Shown here one piece after another: positions 16,825 to 25,364 of a DNA stretch of 42,720 nucleotides (position 1 is the first letter of the stretch; every line of letters starts with the position of its first letter). The translations under genes and the position numbers were made by a program. A model generated the notes under the pieces. That model was not told the origin of the DNA and did no database searches. It saw only the letters and a program-made list of their open reading frames with translations. This stretch comes from Rhizobium redzepovicii (GTDB lineage: Bacteria; Pseudomonadota; Alphaproteobacteria; Rhizobiales; Rhizobiaceae), in contig NZ_JAILYH010000031.1 in assembly GCF_019793435.1 (NCBI RefSeq), forward strand, positions 1 through 42,720, given 5' to 3'.

Positions 16825-17142
16825 TCAGCAACCGGCGCCGACGCCGTAGCCCTGGACCACACAGACAGAGCCGGGCGTATCCTGGAGGACGCTGCGGCGG
16901 ATCGTATAACGCTTGCCGCTTTCGCTCTTCGGGATCGATCCCGTCGTCATCGTATCGAATTCCGCCGGTGCGCTGGCAAAGACGCTCTTCTTCGAGGAAT
17001 CCGCAAGCATCGGTGTCAGGATAAGCGTCAGGGCGACCACCGCCGTGCCGAACAAAAGGGCGATATTGAGCGCACCCGTCCTGCGCGAGGCAGACGAAAC
17101 CCGTTCCTTTTCCCGGACAGCTTTCCAGAAATCATCGTCCAT
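16825..17142 (-). CDS. Small single-pass membrane protein, function unknown
   Basis: 105 aa from ATG 17142 (MDDDFWKAVREKERVSS). After a charged cytosolic N-terminus there is one transmembrane segment at about residues 22-45 (ALNIALLFGTAVVALTLILT), then a Ser/Thr-rich exported tail ending with two Cys (SVCVVQGYGVGAGC) that could form a disulfide. I do not recognise the family. It sits 69 bp upstream of the orphan Flp pilin on the same strand, and the pair is bracketed by two repeat copies, so a shared function is possible but unproven. The in-frame extension to 17220 lacks support. Confidence 0.8.
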   Translation of the reverse strand: MDDDFWKAVREKERVSSASRRTGALNIALLFGTAVVALTLILTPMLADSSKKSVFASAPAEFDTMTTGSIPKSESGKRYTIRRSVLQDTPGSVCVVQGYGVGAGC

Positions 17143-17273
17143 GACGTCAAGCCTTTTAATACACGCACGCCAGATGCTTGATTGAGGCCGATCTTTGGCA
17201 GAAGGTGTTAAACGATCCATTAATATCCACAGCCGAAAACGCCGTGGCGTGATAATAATCAGGTAACGCTAAT

Positions 17274-17373
17274 GGATGTCGTCCGGAAGTGGGCCGCGGC
17301 TCCAGGATAACGACATGCCATGCAATTAAATTTGAACCGCGTCGCGCGAATCAAGTTCAACGAGACGCGGTTT
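17274..17373. repeat. RIME-like repeat, copy C (two modules)
   Basis: First palindrome 17274-17318: ATGTCGTCCGGAAGTG ... GGATAACGACAT. Second palindrome 17335-17372: AACCGCGTC and GACGCGGTT pair perfectly over 9 bp with further inner pairing. The second module runs into the mutT stop codon, so it may also act in ending that transcript. Compared with copy A the modules are in reverse order, as expected for the same element inserted in the other orientation. Confidence 0.7.
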
Positions 17374-17785
17374 AAAGTAGATCTTGCAGCATCGGGATCA
17401 ACGGCTCGTCAGCCGGCGGCATCGGGTAATCGCGCAGCGCCTGCGGGCGCACCCATTTCAATGCCTGGCCCTCTTGACCCTGCGGAATGCCTTCATAACG
17501 CCGGCAGATATAAAGCGGCATCAAGAGATGGAAGGTTTCGTAGGAATGGCTCGCAAAGGTCAGCGGTGCCAGGCAGGCAATCTTGGTCTTGATGCCGAGC
17601 TCTTCCTCAAGCTCGCGCACCAGAGTTTCCTCCGGCGTCTCGCCGGACTCGACCTTGCCGCCGGGAAACTCCCACAATCCAGCAAGCGACTTTCCCTCGG
17701 GACGCTGTGCCAAGAGGATACGCCCATCGGCATCGATCAGCGCACAGGCGGCGACCAGCAATATTTTCCGGCCTGCCTCGCTCAT
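17372..17785 (-). CDS. mutT: Nudix hydrolase, MutT-like (8-oxo-dGTP diphosphatase)
   Basis: 137 aa from ATG 17785. A complete Nudix box (G-x5-E-x7-REUxEExGU) reads GKVESGETPEETLVRELEEE then LGI, preceded by GLWEFPG. Length, the AQRPEGKSLAGLWEFPGGK segment and a C-terminal LKWV(R)PQ...YPMPPAD motif are typical of MutT proteins that sanitise 8-oxo-dGTP. The start overlaps the stop of the GNAT gene by 4 bp (ATGA). It ends inside repeat copy C. Confidence 0.94.
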   Translation of the reverse strand: MSEAGRKILLVAACALIDADGRILLAQRPEGKSLAGLWEFPGGKVESGETPEETLVRELEEELGIKTKIACLAPLTFASHSYETFHLLMPLYICRRYEGIPQGQEGQALKWVRPQALRDYPMPPADEPLIPMLQDLL

Positions 17786-18600
17786 CGCGGCTCCTGCTGC
17801 CAATAGCAATAGTGATAGGCGTCGCGAAAACCGAGCCGTTCATAGAGTGTGATGGCCGGACGGTTGGACAGTTTCACCTGCAGCCAGGCCGATCGCGCGC
17901 TGCGCATGCGCGCCCAGCGCAGCGCCGAGGTTAGGATCTCGGTGCCGAGCCCCTCGCGCCGCCGCGTTTCGGAGACCGAAAGCGACATGATGCCGGCAAG
18001 ATCGTTGTCCTGGACGCAGAGCACGGTCGCCAGCGGCCCGTCCGCCGCATTCTCGATCATGAACAGGCCCGATGGCGGCTTGATCGCCGAAATGATTTCG
18101 GCAAGCGCCGGCTTCAAACTCAGTGGCGCCCGGTCGACGGCAAGATTGGCGTCAACGAAACGTCCGACATCATGGGTCGGCAGGTGATCGAGCGTATCTG
18201 GCAGCTCGGCCTCGGCCAGGTCGCAGGTCATCACCACCGTCTCGTCGAATTGCTTCCAGTTCTGCGCGCGGAGAAGATCGATCAGCACCGGCGAGGCAAG
18301 CGGCGTCTGGCGGACCACGGCGGTGCGGCCATAGGCTTCGAATTTCCGGCTTGCCTTTTCCAGGCGGATTTCGACGTCGCGATAGTCCGAGGGATCGAGC
18401 GGCACGATCGAATTCAGCCGGTTGGACGGGTGGCCGGCCGTCAGCCGCACCTGCCAGCTGCCGTCATATTGGACGGATGCCGCCGGCCAGGCACGAAAGC
18501 CGACGGCCTCCAGCCTGCGCACCAACGGCAGATTCTGAGAAGAGATGGATGTCTGCACCAACGAACGATCAGCTCCGATAGTCGCCATTGATCGCAACAT
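17782..18600 (-). CDS. GNAT family N-acetyltransferase
   Basis: 272 aa if it begins at ATG 18600; ATG 18588 is the alternative, and either overlaps the 3' end of argJ (18569) in another frame. The C-terminal GNAT domain contains the acetyl-CoA loop RRREGLG (about residue 219 onward) and the motif-B-like NRPAITLYERLGF. The N-terminal half resembles a degenerate second GNAT fold, giving a tandem architecture. The substrate cannot be read from the sequence. Overlap with both argJ and mutT indicates one transcript. A role linked to acetyl-group handling near argJ is a guess. Confidence 0.88.
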   Translation of the reverse strand: MLRSMATIGADRSLVQTSISSQNLPLVRRLEAVGFRAWPAASVQYDGSWQVRLTAGHPSNRLNSIVPLDPSDYRDVEIRLEKASRKFEAYGRTAVVRQTPLASPVLIDLLRAQNWKQFDETVVMTCDLAEAELPDTLDHLPTHDVGRFVDANLAVDRAPLSLKPALAEIISAIKPPSGLFMIENAADGPLATVLCVQDNDLAGIMSLSVSETRRREGLGTEILTSALRWARMRSARSAWLQVKLSNRPAITLYERLGFRDAYHYCYWQQEPR

Positions 18601-19810
18601 ATTCCTTGGTGAGGTCGCAGGTCCAGACGGTTGCCGTGCCGGTGCCGAGACCGATATCGACTTTGACGGGGATATCCTGCGCTTTCATGACATTAGTGGC
18701 CGCAGCCTCGGAATAATCCGGGTCACGCTCGCCATTGACGGCGACCCTGACATCGCCGAACCAGATGGCGAGCCGGTCGCGGTCGGCCATCTCGCCGGAT
18801 TTGCCGACAGCCATCACGATGCGGCCCCAATTGGCGTCTTCGCCGGCGGCCGCCGTCTTGACCAGTGGCGAGTTGGCGATCGACAGCCCGATGCGCTTGG
18901 CGGCGGCATCGCTCTCGGCGCCCGTCACGGTGATTTCGAGCATCTTGGTGGCGCCCTCGCCGTCGCGCACCACCTGCAGCGACAGATCCTTCAGCACTTC
19001 GTTGAGCGCGGCGCGAAAAGCGGCAAGGCGCGGATCGTCGGCGCGTTCGATACGGGCTTGGCCGTCCTCGGCCGCAGCCCCCGTCGCAAACAGCATCAGC
19101 GTATCGGATGTGGAGGTATCACTGTCGACGGTCATGGAATTGAAGGTCGGCCCGACGCCATCGGACAGCAGCACCTGCAGCGCGGCGGGCGCAATATCGG
19201 CATCGGTGACGACGAAGGACAGCATCGTCGCCATATCGGGCGCGATCATGCCGGCACCCTTGGCAATGCCGTTGATCGTCACTGCAACGCCGCCGATCTC
19301 GGCGCTGCGGGTCGAAACCTTGGGATAGGTGTCGGTCGTCATGATCGCCTTGGCGGCCTCGAACCAGAAGTCGCCGGTGGCTTCGGTCTGCATCCGGTCG
19401 AGCACGCCGGCGAATTTTGTGGCGTCGAGCGGCTCGCCGATGACGCCGGTCGAGGCCATGTAGACCTCATTTTCGCCGCAGCCGACAGCTGATGCTGCCG
19501 ACTTCGCCGTCAGTGCAGTCGCCTGGCGGCCCTTCAGGCCGGTGAAGGCATTGGCATTGCCTGAGTTGACAACGACTGCACGCGCACTGCCATGCGGCAG
19601 GTTGGCGCGGCAGAAATCCACCGGCGCCGACGGGCATTTCGAGCGGGTGAAGACGCCCGCAACGGCCGCCGGCTTGTCGAAGACCATCAGCAGCACATCG
19701 GTGCGGTTCTTGTACTTGATGCCGGCGGAAGCCGTTGCCATGCGCACGCCGCGCAGCGGCGGCATCGAGACGAAGGATTTCGGGGCGAGCGGAGAGACGG
19801 AACCGGACAT
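18569..19810 (-). CDS. argJ: Bifunctional ornithine acetyltransferase / N-acetylglutamate synthase
   Basis: Transfers the acetyl group from N-acetylornithine to glutamate, recycling it in arginine biosynthesis; many ArgJ enzymes also make N-acetylglutamate from acetyl-CoA. It has 413 aa from ATG 19810. The proenzyme cleaves itself before a conserved Thr in the APDMATMLSF motif, here about Thr195, to give alpha and beta chains. The conserved STGVIGEPLD and the C-terminal NGDYRS end are present. It lies 115 bp after the parvulin gene and overlaps the GNAT gene. Confidence 0.97.
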   Translation of the reverse strand: MSGSVSPLAPKSFVSMPPLRGVRMATASAGIKYKNRTDVLLMVFDKPAAVAGVFTRSKCPSAPVDFCRANLPHGSARAVVVNSGNANAFTGLKGRQATALTAKSAASAVGCGENEVYMASTGVIGEPLDATKFAGVLDRMQTEATGDFWFEAAKAIMTTDTYPKVSTRSAEIGGVAVTINGIAKGAGMIAPDMATMLSFVVTDADIAPAALQVLLSDGVGPTFNSMTVDSDTSTSDTLMLFATGAAAEDGQARIERADDPRLAAFRAALNEVLKDLSLQVVRDGEGATKMLEITVTGAESDAAAKRIGLSIANSPLVKTAAAGEDANWGRIVMAVGKSGEMADRDRLAIWFGDVRVAVNGERDPDYSEAAATNVMKAQDIPVKVDIGLGTGTATVWTCDLTKEYVAINGDYRS

Positions 19811-19892
19811 GATGAAACCTGCCAATGGGCATTTCCAGGCGGAATCGAAAACGATTCGCCGTCCGGAAATGCGACAACAACAACGATATTAA

Positions 19893-19915
19893 AGGGCCCG
19901 GAAAAACCGGGCCCT
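19893..19915 (-). terminator. Terminator of the parvulin gene
   Basis: A perfect 9-bp stem AGGGCCCGG / CCGGGCCCT (19893-19901 and 19907-19915) with a 5-nt loop. On the minus strand it lies 10 bp past the stop and is followed by TTTAAT. The short T-run makes it possibly leaky into argJ. Confidence 0.7.
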
Positions 19916-19925
19916 GATGCGACTA

Positions 19926-20807
19926 TTACTGCTTCGGCGCCGGCGCGACGGGCTCACTGCCCGGTTCCGGCTGTTTGTTGGCCTGGTCGTAACCCTTGCG
20001 CAGCGTCTCGTCGCTGATTTCGATCTTGGCCGAGGCCTTCGCCTTATTCAGAAGCTCAAGATACTTGTCGCGCATGACGAGCTGACGAACCTGGTCCTGC
20101 ACCTGCTCGAAGGGCGGCGGCGGGGCGTCGCGCTTATCCTCGACCTTGATGACATGATAACCGAAATCGGTTTTAACCGGAGTCTTGGAATAGGTGCCCT
20201 TCTCAAGCGCGAAGGCTGCGTCCTCGAATTCCTTGACCATGCGGCCGCGCGAGAAATAGCCGAGGTCGCCGCCTTCCGACTTGTTCGGATCGGTGGACTT
20301 TTCCTTGGCGAGTTCGGCGAAATCCTTGCCGGCGTCGAGCTGCTTGATGATGTCCTTGGCTTCGTCCTCGGTCTTGACGAGGATATGTCGGGCGTGGACT
20401 TCCTCCTGCTTCGGCAGGGCGGCGACTTCCTTGTCGTAGCGAGCCTTGACTTCTTCAGGCGTCACGATGTCGACGACATGCTTCTTGAAGTAGGCGTTGT
20501 GCAGCTCGCGGTCCGTGAGATACTGCATGCGCTTCTTGAATTCGTCGGTCTGATCGAGCTTCTCGGCCGCAGCGTCGGCGGCGAGCAGCTTCACGTCGAT
20601 GGCGGCGGAAAGGGCTGCGACTTTCTTCTGGTCGTCGGGCAGCTGCGCCAGCTGCGGATCGAGATTAGCGACGGCAAGGTCGAGTTCCGACTGGTGAATC
20701 TCCAGATTGCCAACCTTGGCGATGACGGCGTCATCGGCATAGGCCGGGGCCTGGAACGCAACAACAGTTGCGAAAGCCAGAACGGCAAGTTTGTTGGTGC
20801 TCAACAT
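19926..20807 (-). CDS. Exported peptidyl-prolyl cis-trans isomerase, parvulin type
   Basis: Periplasmic folding catalyst of the SurA/PrsA/PpiC class, 293 aa. A signal peptide runs to about AYA24. A helical N-terminal chaperone part follows, then the rotamase domain at about 135-235 (VHARHILVKTEDEA, STDPNKSEGGDLGYFSRG, FGYHVIKVEDKRDAPPPPF). The C-terminus is Pro/Glu-rich (QPEPGSEPVAPAPKQ). Its divergent neighbour secA, with 245 bp between starts, places export and post-export folding side by side. Confidence 0.95.
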   Translation of the reverse strand: MLSTNKLAVLAFATVVAFQAPAYADDAVIAKVGNLEIHQSELDLAVANLDPQLAQLPDDQKKVAALSAAIDVKLLAADAAAEKLDQTDEFKKRMQYLTDRELHNAYFKKHVVDIVTPEEVKARYDKEVAALPKQEEVHARHILVKTEDEAKDIIKQLDAGKDFAELAKEKSTDPNKSEGGDLGYFSRGRMVKEFEDAAFALEKGTYSKTPVKTDFGYHVIKVEDKRDAPPPPFEQVQDQVRQLVMRDKYLELLNKAKASAKIEISDETLRKGYDQANKQPEPGSEPVAPAPKQ

Positions 20808-20909
20808 GAAATACCCTTCACAGTTACATCGCCGGTTTCAGCATCGCCTGAATCGGCCCAAAATAGCCATCAACACCGGATTGTGGCCTTTCTGTATCCG
20901 CCAAATCCG

Positions 20910-20938
20910 TTGACATCATTCGACCCCCCTCTTATCTG
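20910..20938 (+). promoter_or_regulatory. Predicted sigma-70 promoter of secA
   Basis: TTGACA at 20910-20915 and TATCTG at 20933-20938 with a 17-bp spacer containing a C-run. Transcription would start near 20945, giving a leader of about 108 nt to the secA ATG. It is the best -35/-10 pair I see in the parvulin-secA gap. Confidence 0.55.
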
Positions 20939-21052
20939 TCACGCAACCTCGCGTCCAGAACAGTTTCCGGGCGTTTTAAGGCGCGCGCCTGATTTTCGGC
21001 TGGGCCGCGAACAACAAACGCCGGGGATGAATATTGAGAAAGGACCAGTCAT

Positions 21053-23770
21053 ATGGTCAGCTTTGGCGGTATAGCCCGCAAGTTATTTGGGTCCTCCAAT
21101 GACCGCCGCGTGCGGTCTTTCCAGCCGAACGTCGCTGCCATCAACTCTATCGAAGAGAAGACCAAGGCCCTGACGGACGAGCAGCTGGCGGCAAAGACCG
21201 TCGAGTTTCGCGCTCTGCTCGCCGAGGGCAAGACGCTCGACGACATCCTGATCCCGGCCTTCGCGGTCGTGCGCGAAGCCTCCCGCCGCGTTCTCGGCCT
21301 GCGGCCTTTTGACGTACAGCTGGTCGGCGGCATGATCCTGCATTCGAATGCGATCGCCGAGATGAAGACCGGCGAAGGCAAGACCCTCGTCGCCACCCTG
21401 CCGGTCTATCTGAACGCGCTGTCCGGCAAAGGCGTGCACGTCGTCACCGTCAACGATTACCTCGCCCAGCGCGATGCCGCGACGATGGGCCGCGTCTACA
21501 GTTTCCTCGGCATGACCACCGGCGTCATCGTCCACGGCCTGTCCGACGAGGAACGCCACGCGGCCTATGCCTGCGACATCACCTACGCCACCAACAACGA
21601 ACTCGGCTTCGATTATCTGCGCGATAACATGAAGTACGAGAAGAACCAGATGGTCCAGCGCGGCCACAACTTCGCGATTGTCGACGAAGTGGACTCGATC
21701 CTCGTCGACGAAGCGCGCACGCCGCTGATCATCTCCGGTCCGCTCGACGACCGCTCCGAACTCTATAATACGATCGACGCCTTCATTCCGCTGCTCGTCC
21801 CCAGCGACTACGAGATCGACGAGAAGCAGCGCTCGGCCAACTTCTCCGAAGAGGGCACCGAGAAGCTGGAGGACCTGCTCCGCCAGGCCGGCCTCTTGAA
21901 GGGCAACGCGCTCTACGACATCGAGAACGTCGCGATCGTCCACCACGTCAACAACGCGCTGAAGGCCCACAAGCTCTTCCAGCGCGACAAGGACTATATC
22001 GTCCGCAACGACGAAGTCGTCATCATCGACGAATTCACCGGCCGCATGATGCCCGGCCGCCGTTATTCCGAAGGCCAGCACCAGGCGCTCGAAGCCAAGG
22101 AAAAGGTGCAGATCCAGCCGGAAAACCAGACGCTGGCCTCGATCACCTTCCAGAACTATTTCCGCATGTACGCCAAGCTCGCCGGCATGACCGGCACGGC
22201 ACAGACGGAAGCGGAAGAATTCGGGAATATCTACAACCTCGACGTCATCGAGGTCCCGACCAACCTGCCGATCAAGCGTATCGACGAGGACGACGAGGTT
22301 TACCGGACCTTCGACGAGAAGTTCAAGGCGATCATCGAGGAGATTCTCGACGCCCATAAGCGCGGCCAGCCGGTGCTGGTCGGCACCACGTCGATCGAGA
22401 AATCGGAACTGCTCGCAGAGCGCCTGCGCAAACAGGGCTTCGACGACTTCCAGGTGCTGAACGCCCGCTACCACGAGCAGGAAGCCTATATCGTCGCCCA
22501 GGCCGGTGTGCCCGGCGCCATCACGATCGCCACTAATATGGCCGGCCGCGGTACCGACATCCAGCTCGGCGGCAACCTCGAGATGCGCATCGAGCGCGAA
22601 CTCGGCGAAGTCGAAGCCGGTCCGGAGCGTGAAGCCCGGATCCAGGCAATCGTCGAGGAGATCAAGGAACTCAAGCAGAAGGCGCTGGAAGCCGGCGGTC
22701 TCTACGTCATCGCCACCGAACGCCATGAAAGCCGCCGCATCGACAACCAGCTGCGCGGCCGCTCCGGCCGTCAGGGCGACCCCGGCCGCTCGAAATTCTA
22801 CCTCTCGCTTCAGGACGACCTGATGCGCATTTTCGGCTCCGACCGTATGGACAGCATGCTGACCAAGCTCGGCCTCAAGGAGGGCGAGGCGATCGTCCAC
22901 CCTTGGATCAACAAGGCTCTGGAGCGCGCGCAGAAGAAGGTCGAAGCCCGCAACTTCGATATCCGCAAGAACCTCTTGAAGTATGACGACGTTCTCAACG
23001 ATCAGCGCAAGGTGATCTTCGAGCAGCGCCTCGAACTGATGGAATCGACCAATATTTCCGAAACCGTTTCCGACATGCGCCGTGAGGTGATCGAGGATCT
23101 GGTCGACAAGCATATCCCCGAGCGCGCCTACGCCGAGCAATGGGATGCCGCCGGCCTGAAGACCGGTGCTCTGAACATTCTCAATCTCGACCTGCCGATC
23201 GAAGACTGGGTGAAGGAAGAAGGCATTGGCGAAGACGACATCCGCGAGCGCCTGACGCAAGCCACCAACGCCGCCTTCACCGAAAAGGCCGAGCGTTTCG
23301 GCGACGACATTATGCATTATGTCGAACGCTCGATCGTTATGCAGACGCTCGATCATCTCTGGCGCGAGCACATCGTCAATCTCGACCATCTGCGCTCCGT
23401 CATCGGCTTCCGCGGCTATGCCCAGCGCGATCCGCTGCAGGAATACAAGTCGGAAGCCTTCGAGCTGTTCACGAGCCTCCTTAACAATCTGCGCGAGGCC
23501 GTGACCGCCCAGCTGATGCGCGTCGAGCTGGTGCAGCAGGCCCCTGCCGAACCCGAACCGCCGCTGATGCAGGCCCATCACCTCGATCCGACCACAGGCG
23601 AGGACGATTTCGCCCCGGCGATCTACCAGGCATCGGAAGTCATCGTTTCGCCGGAGAACCGCAATCCGGACGACCCGGCTACCTGGGGCAAGGTCGGCCG
23701 CAACGAGACCTGCCCCTGCGGTTCCGGCAAGAAATACAAGCATTGCCACGGCGCCTTCGAGCAGGTCTGA
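21053..23770 (+). CDS. secA: Preprotein translocase ATPase subunit SecA
   Basis: Motor of the Sec pathway, which pushes unfolded preproteins through SecYEG by cycles of ATP hydrolysis. It has 905 aa. Visible features: the N-terminal DEAD-like motor with Walker A TGEGKT (about 106-111), the VDEVDSILVDEARTPLIISG Walker B/motif II segment, a preprotein cross-linking region, the second motor domain (TNMAGRGTDIQLGG, QLRGRSGRQGDPG), a helical scaffold, and a C-terminal zinc-binding SEC-C tail with CPCGSGKKYKHCH that contacts SecB and ribosomes. ATG 21053 follows GAAAGGA. It is monocistronic with a clear promoter and terminator. Confidence 0.99.
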   Translation: MVSFGGIARKLFGSSNDRRVRSFQPNVAAINSIEEKTKALTDEQLAAKTVEFRALLAEGKTLDDILIPAFAVVREASRRVLGLRPFDVQLVGGMILHSNAIAEMKTGEGKTLVATLPVYLNALSGKGVHVVTVNDYLAQRDAATMGRVYSFLGMTTGVIVHGLSDEERHAAYACDITYATNNELGFDYLRDNMKYEKNQMVQRGHNFAIVDEVDSILVDEARTPLIISGPLDDRSELYNTIDAFIPLLVPSDYEIDEKQRSANFSEEGTEKLEDLLRQAGLLKGNALYDIENVAIVHHVNNALKAHKLFQRDKDYIVRNDEVVIIDEFTGRMMPGRRYSEGQHQALEAKEKVQIQPENQTLASITFQNYFRMYAKLAGMTGTAQTEAEEFGNIYNLDVIEVPTNLPIKRIDEDDEVYRTFDEKFKAIIEEILDAHKRGQPVLVGTTSIEKSELLAERLRKQGFDDFQVLNARYHEQEAYIVAQAGVPGAITIATNMAGRGTDIQLGGNLEMRIERELGEVEAGPEREARIQAIVEEIKELKQKALEAGGLYVIATERHESRRIDNQLRGRSGRQGDPGRSKFYLSLQDDLMRIFGSDRMDSMLTKLGLKEGEAIVHPWINKALERAQKKVEARNFDIRKNLLKYDDVLNDQRKVIFEQRLELMESTNISETVSDMRREVIEDLVDKHIPERAYAEQWDAAGLKTGALNILNLDLPIEDWVKEEGIGEDDIRERLTQATNAAFTEKAERFGDDIMHYVERSIVMQTLDHLWREHIVNLDHLRSVIGFRGYAQRDPLQEYKSEAFELFTSLLNNLREAVTAQLMRVELVQQAPAEPEPPLMQAHHLDPTTGEDDFAPAIYQASEVIVSPENRNPDDPATWGKVGRNETCPCGSGKKYKHCHGAFEQV

Positions 23771-23790
23771 GGCAAGCCCCAAAGATCGTG

Positions 23791-23822
23791 AAAATGCCGC
23801 CTTCGGGCGGCATTTTCTTTTC
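23791..23822 (+). terminator. Rho-independent terminator of secA
   Basis: An 11-bp perfect stem AAAATGCCGCC / GGCGGCATTTT with a TTCG tetraloop (23791-23801, 23806-23816) followed by CTTTTT. It lies 20 bp after the secA stop. Confidence 0.92.
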
Positions 23823-23948
23823 CGCGGCCGCGCAGGAAAACCGCGATTTCAGCATCGGTGACAAGCCCGATCCGGAACCGTTTCTTAACCCTGTTCTGTC
23901 AAGACTTCGGGACGATTTGCCTGACCTTCAGAGTTTTGCGTGTTCATC

Positions 23949-25364
23949 ATGGCGGTCATAGAAACAGCGGAAAAGATGCTGCCCGCGGGTCTGCGCCCGA
24001 TCGGCGGCCGTGCGCTGCGCATGCTTGCGGCCGTGCTCACCGAACGTGGTGAGAAGGCGGCCGCTCAGCGCATGGCGCTGACGGCCTTTTCGATCCGAAT
24101 CCTCAGCGCAGCCCTCGCCTTCATCTCCCAGATCGTGCTTGCCCGGCTGATGGGCGAATATGAATATGGCATTTTCGTTTTCGTCTGGGTGCTGGTCGTC
24201 GTCTTCGGCGATCTCTCGTGTCTTGGGTTCCACACGGCGATCATCCGCTTTCTGCCGCAATACAGGGCGGCCGGCGCTTTCGAGGAAATCCGCGGCCTCA
24301 CCGGCACGGCGCGCATCTTCGCGCTGCTTTCAGGCACCGCGGTGCTCGCCGCCGGCATGCTCGGGCTGCATTTATTCGGCCATATGATCCAAGTCTATTA
24401 TCTCGTCCCGATATTCCTCGGCCTGCTTGCCATGCCGATGATCGCGCTCGGCGACATTCTGGAAGGCACGTCGCGAGCGAACCATTGGCCGGTCATGGCG
24501 CTTAGCCCGGTCTATATCGTCCGTCCGATCCTGATCATCGCCTTCATGCTCATCGCCATTGCCATCGGCGCCGAGCATACGGCCGTCACCGCGATGCAGG
24601 CGGCGCTCGTCGCGACCTTCGTCACCGCGCTCGGCCAGTATGCTGCAACGCTCTATCGCCTTCGCCGGCATTATGACGAAGGCCCGCGCAAAATCGATTT
24701 CCTCGCCTGGTTCAGCGTCGCTTTTCCGATTTTCCTGATCGAGGGCGTGAGCTTCCTGCTCACCAATTCCGATGTCGTCGTCGTCGGCATCTTCCTCGAG
24801 CCGCACGATGTCGCCATCTATTTCGCCGCCGCCAAGACGATGGCGCTGGTGCATTTCATCAATTTCTCGGTCAAGGCAGCCTCCGGCCCGCGCTTTTCCT
24901 CGATCATCGCCGAAGGCGACCACGCCCAGCTGGCGACCGCCGCCATCGACGCCGCCCGCTGGACTTTCTGGCCGGCACTCGGCGTCGGCCTTGTGGTACT
25001 TGCCGCCGGCCATCTTCTGCTGTCGCTCTTCGGCGGCGTCTTCACATCAGGTTATCTGGTCATGGCGATCCTGCTTGCCGGCATCCTCGCCAAGTCTTTG
25101 GTCGGCCCGGCCGAAACGCTGTTGATGATGGCTGGCAAGCAGAACCTCTGCGTCGCGCTCTACGCCGGCGCTCTGACCGCCAATGTCGGTCTCAACCTCG
25201 CTTTGATCCCGCATTACGGCATAGAGGGCACCGCGATCGCCACGGCTTCTGCCATGGCGGTCGAGGCAATCCTGCTGCATCTTGCCGTGCGCCGCACGCT
25301 CGGCATCGTCCTTTTCGCCTTTGCCAGCCCCTCCGCCGCAACGCCAGAAATGAGAGTTCGATAG
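23949..25364 (+). CDS. Wzx-like polysaccharide/lipid-linked oligosaccharide flippase
   Basis: Integral membrane protein of about 471 aa with roughly 12-14 hydrophobic segments, of the MATE/MOP superfamily (polysaccharide biosynthesis protein, RfbX-like). Characteristic are the first helix pair AALAFISQIVLARLMGEYEYGIF, a Gly/Ala-rich helix bundle, and the C-terminal half with ILAKSLVGPAETLLMM and IPHYGIEGTAIATA. Such proteins flip undecaprenyl-linked sugars across the inner membrane. ATG 23949 is chosen; GTG 23940 is also possible, and neither has a strong ribosome-binding site. Its stop directly abuts the start of the next gene (TAG-ATG), so the two are coupled. The cargo is unknown because no glycosyltransferases are nearby. 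Confidence 0.9.
   Translation: MAVIETAEKMLPAGLRPIGGRALRMLAAVLTERGEKAAAQRMALTAFSIRILSAALAFISQIVLARLMGEYEYGIFVFVWVLVVVFGDLSCLGFHTAIIRFLPQYRAAGAFEEIRGLTGTARIFALLSGTAVLAAGMLGLHLFGHMIQVYYLVPIFLGLLAMPMIALGDILEGTSRANHWPVMALSPVYIVRPILIIAFMLIAIAIGAEHTAVTAMQAALVATFVTALGQYAATLYRLRRHYDEGPRKIDFLAWFSVAFPIFLIEGVSFLLTNSDVVVVGIFLEPHDVAIYFAAAKTMALVHFINFSVKAASGPRFSSIIAEGDHAQLATAAIDAARWTFWPALGVGLVVLAAGHLLLSLFGGVFTSGYLVMAILLAGILAKSLVGPAETLLMMAGKQNLCVALYAGALTANVGLNLALIPHYGIEGTAIATASAMAVEAILLHLAVRRTLGIVLFAFASPSAATPEMRVR

Noticed and set aside
21083..23782. A 899-codon open frame antisense to secA
   Set aside because: It mirrors the SecA codons in a high-GC genome. The translation is Val/Asp/Leu/His-rich with no motif, and SecA is certain on the other strand.
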